A stretch of 64,000 nt of DNA from Platanthera guangdongensis (taxonomy: Eukaryota > Streptophyta > Magnoliopsida > Asparagales > Orchidaceae): positions 74,016,757 to 74,080,756 of the forward strand of contig CM077165.1 of assembly GCA_039583875.1 (NCBI GenBank). The letters are read 5' to 3'. Both the position numbers and the translations under genes were made by a program. Under the pieces are notes generated by a model. The model was not told the DNA's origin. It ran no database searches and was given only the letters and a program-made list of their open reading frames with translations. Positions 63,886-64,000 of this stretch are shown here, piece by piece; the stretch's first letter is position 1, and each line of letters starts with the position of its first letter.

Positions 63886-64000
63886 TCCTGAAATTACAGA
63901 AAGGAAAAGATATAAACAAAACTTAAACGGTACCTGAGTGGAATAACTCTCGGTACTCCTCAGCATGGTCTGCTATTGCTCCCACAAGAGCTCCTCCCGA
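63886..64000 (-). pseudogene. TEK-E integrase C-terminal end, partial
   Basis: The minus strand gives EELLWEQ then a stop, and in another frame EEYRELFHSGT, matching the last residues after the chromodomain in TEK-A (EELSWEREQ, YPELFHSGT). Frameshifted. The rest is beyond the window. Confidence 0.72.

Larger units (their letters stand above)
61748..64000 (-). mobile_element. TEK-E: Ty3/gypsy chromovirus, 3' end (runs off the window)
   Basis: 3' LTR 61748-63859, PPT and the last part of integrase to the window edge. The same LTR start and end words as TEK-A and TEK-D. Left flank CTAGG; the other duplication is outside the window. Confidence 0.88.

Noticed and set aside
1..64000. DNA transposons, LINEs, rRNA, tRNA or host exons
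   Set aside because: I found no terminal inverted repeats with transposase, LINE RT, RNA gene or conserved host protein.

Overview
This window is plant nuclear DNA made almost entirely of LTR retrotransposons inserted into one another. I see no host gene, rRNA or tRNA gene. The evidence is plant-type Ty3/gypsy chromovirus (Tekay/Del-like) and Ty1/copia proteins, including Sirevirus (SIRE-like) elements with an extra 'env-like' ORF after pol, primer-binding sites complementary to initiator tRNA-Met, and 1.4-2.3 kb LTRs. The species cannot be named; an intergenic or pericentromeric repeat domain of a flowering plant is most likely. Element names below are mine.

Layout. 1-1592 (-): decayed gypsy gag/protease/RT, probably the far side of TEK-F. 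1593-9663 (+): TEK-A, a chromovirus with a truncated 5' LTR, broken gag-pol with an intact chromodomain, and a 3' LTR carrying a 20-bp palindromic minisatellite. 9664-28752 (-): COP-B, a copia element lacking protease and RT/RNase H, split by SIRE-A1 (12231-24933, -, 5-bp target duplication CATCG). 28753-31186 (-): leader and 5' LTR of TEK-F. 31187-34307 and 59474-60622 (-): two halves of SIRE-A2. Between them is TEK-D (34308-59468, -, duplication CTTCA). TEK-D's 3' LTR is split by COP-C (35444-51491, +, duplication GCTTC). COP-C's 5' LTR is split by SIRE-B (35620-47534, +, duplication TAATC). 60623-61038: short LTR piece. 61039-61747: unassigned AT-rich DNA. 61748-64000 (-): 3' LTR and 3' end of TEK-E.

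The right half is thus a four-level nest (SIRE-A2 > TEK-D > COP-C > SIRE-B), with exact 5-bp duplications at the three inner insertions. No element has a fully open coding region. SIRE-B pol is the best preserved, with one nonsense codon in about 3.15 kb.

Most interesting: (1) every larger LTR family carries arrays of a short dyad (hairpin or palindrome), and in the gypsy and COP-B LTRs the arms change in a compensatory way. Core words TCGTCGA and GTCGAC recur across unrelated copia and gypsy families. (2) In the Sirevirus copies the same dyad occurs in the LTR, inside the gag coding frame and in the env-like leader. (3) The Sirevirus gag-pol border has a 39-49-nt GT...AG segment holding stop codons. 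Its removal puts gag and pol in one frame in two copies: a candidate ultrashort intron. (4) Acceptor-like sequence precedes the env-like ATG in two copies. (5) There are several internally deleted, presumably non-autonomous derivatives.
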